Source: Ilumatobacteraceae bacterium (GTDB lineage Bacteria; Actinomycetota; Acidimicrobiia; Acidimicrobiales; Ilumatobacteraceae). From it: a stretch of 6,046 nucleotides of DNA. The notes under the pieces are model-generated. The model saw only the letters and a program-made list of their open reading frames with translations, was not told the DNA's origin and ran no database searches. Of this stretch, positions 5,204 through 6,046 are shown piece by piece. The stretch spans positions 1-6,046 of the forward strand of contig SKSP01000165.1 of the NCBI GenBank assembly GCA_007122945.1. Reading direction: 5' to 3'. The number at the start of each line of letters is the position of its first letter. The stretch's first letter is position 1. Position numbers and translations under genes: made by a program.

Positions 5204-6046
5204 CCTGGCCGTCCTCGAGCAGTGCATCGAGCTCGTCGAGCACGGCGTTGGCGTCGCCGACGACGGCGAGGTCGGACATCTGCATCATCGGGCAGTGGGG
5301 GTCGAGATTGACGCTGATCACGTGGTCGGGGTGCCCGAGGCCGCTGGTGTGCTGGACCGCGCCGCTGACGCCGAAGGAGATGTACAGCTCCGGGTCGACC
5401 ACCACCCCGGTGGTGCCGATCTGACGTTCGTGGCCGACCCAGTTGCGGTCGGTGACGACCCGGGTGGCGCCCATCGAGGCGTCGAGACGGGCGGCGATCC
5501 GGGCCAGCTGCTCGAAGCGCGCCGCCGATTCCAGGCCGGCGCCGCCACCGAGGATCCGGGGTGCCTCGCCGAGATCCATCGTCGCCACGTCGGGCGGCAG
5601 CACGGTGGCGACGACCGCGTCGTGGGACGCCTCGTCGCTCGAGCGTGGCTCGACGCGGGTCACCGCGGCCGGGTCGTCGGACGGTTCCGTGTCCCGCACA
5701 CCCGGTTGGAGCGTGGTGACCACACCCCCGCGCACCCGGAACGTGTGCAGCTCGAGCCCGGCGCCACGGCTGACGGTCACGTGTTCGGGGGTCACCTCGA
5801 CGGCGCCGGCGTACAGCGTGCGCCCGAGGGCGCGGGCGAGCCGGGGGGCGAGGTCGCGGCCGTCGGGCGACGACGGCAGGACGACGACGGGCTCGTCGAC
5901 GAGGTGGGCGACGAGCGCCCGGGTCCAGCGTGCGGCGGCGAAGTCGCCGAGCTCGAGGCCGCGCACGTCGGTCCCGAGCTCGCGGGTGTCGACTGCCGTG
6001 GTGCCGGATCCGACGAGGAGCACTCGCCCGCCGCACTCGGCCGCCA
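5196..6046 (-). CDS. etfA: Electron transfer flavoprotein alpha subunit (FixB/EtfA family, divergent), 5'-partial
   Basis: The 283-codon visible part of an EtfA, which binds the redox-active FAD and docks with EtfB and FixC. The frame is open to the window edge, and the codons before the GTG at 6023 read A-A-E-C-G-G-R, continuing the family pattern, so the N-terminus is missing rather than starting there. Numbering from that GTG: the N-terminal Rossmann-like domain spans to ~140. The C-terminal FAD domain then shows G-G-G-A-G-L-E at 159-165, G-A-T-R-V-V-T-D at 185-192, Q-I-G-T-T-G at 201-206, V-S-G-A-V-Q-H-T-S-G-L at 219-229 and V-N-L-D-P-H-C-P-M-M-Q at 238-248. These match the EtfA FAD motifs, with G-T-T-G where most have G-Q-T-G and V-N-L-D where most have I-N-K-D. 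The P-H-C-P-M-M-Q block resembles, from memory, ETF alpha subunits annotated as mycofactocin-associated. It is the first visible gene of the four-gene operon; its promoter lies outside the window. Confidence 0.88.
   Translation of the reverse strand, partial: AAECGGRVLLVGSGTTAVDTRELGTDVRGLELGDFAAARWTRALVAHLVDEPVVVLPSSPDGRDLAPRLARALGRTLYAGAVEVTPEHVTVSRGAGLELHTFRVRGGVVTTLQPGVRDTEPSDDPAAVTRVEPRSSDEASHDAVVATVLPPDVATMDLGEAPRILGGGAGLESAARFEQLARIAARLDASMGATRVVTDRNWVGHERQIGTTGVVVDPELYISFGVSGAVQHTSGLGHPDHVISVNLDPHCPMMQMSDLAVVGDANAVLDELDALLEDGQGG
5212..5216 (-). promoter_or_regulatory. Ribosome binding site of fixC
   Basis: On the minus strand GAGGA lies 8 bases before the GTG at 5203. It sits inside the end of etfA and supports that GTG rather than the ATG at 5227 as the fixC start. 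Confidence 0.55.

Noticed and set aside
3662..5311. A 549-codon open frame on the + strand across fixX, fixC and the end of etfA
   Set aside because: It is antisense to well-supported Fix genes, its translation is low-complexity (rich in Asp, Val, Arg, His and Gly) with no domain, and long antisense frames are expected in very GC-rich genes.
2694..6046. Nitrogen-fixation function for the fix-like genes
   Set aside because: FixABCX families are widespread outside diazotrophs and there is no nif gene in the window; the divergent ETF subunits point to a different electron source.

Overview
The window is very GC-rich, with strong third-position G/C bias and frequent GTG starts. This suggests a high-GC actinomycete; an Acidimicrobiia-like or related environmental lineage is possible, but I cannot fix the taxon from sequence alone. 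No rRNA, tRNA, CRISPR array, transposase or phage gene was seen. Coding density is high, and the only sizeable non-coding stretch is the 183 bases between the two convergent gene sets.

Left half, + strand (1-2510): the 3' part of a small unrecognised alpha/beta protein (to 270); a 473-residue FAD-dependent monooxygenase/epoxidase-like flavoprotein (312-1733); and, 30 bases later, an alpha/beta hydrolase whose nucleophile elbow carries Asp (1764-2510), as in epoxide hydrolases and haloalkane dehalogenases. The last two look co-transcribed and could be an epoxidise-then-hydrolyse pair; that is inference.

Middle (2511-2693): the convergent intergenic region holds a perfect 12-bp inverted repeat with a 22-nt spacer and, 8 nt away, three head-to-tail copies of a 22-bp unit. 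The inverted repeat is a plausible terminator for one or both sides.

Right half, - strand (6046 down to 2694): a tight four-gene electron-transfer operon, etfA (5' end cut by the window) > fixC > fixX > etfB. Together they encode an EtfAB flavoprotein, a FixC/ETF-QO-type flavoprotein and its two-cluster ferredoxin FixX, i.e. a membrane-linked module that passes electrons from dehydrogenases to quinone, or possibly bifurcates them. The order B-C-X-A is a rotation of classical fixABCX. The EtfA and EtfB sequences are divergent and resemble, from memory, the ETF subfamily annotated as mycofactocin-associated. The most useful follow-up is to look beyond position 6046 for mycofactocin biosynthesis genes.
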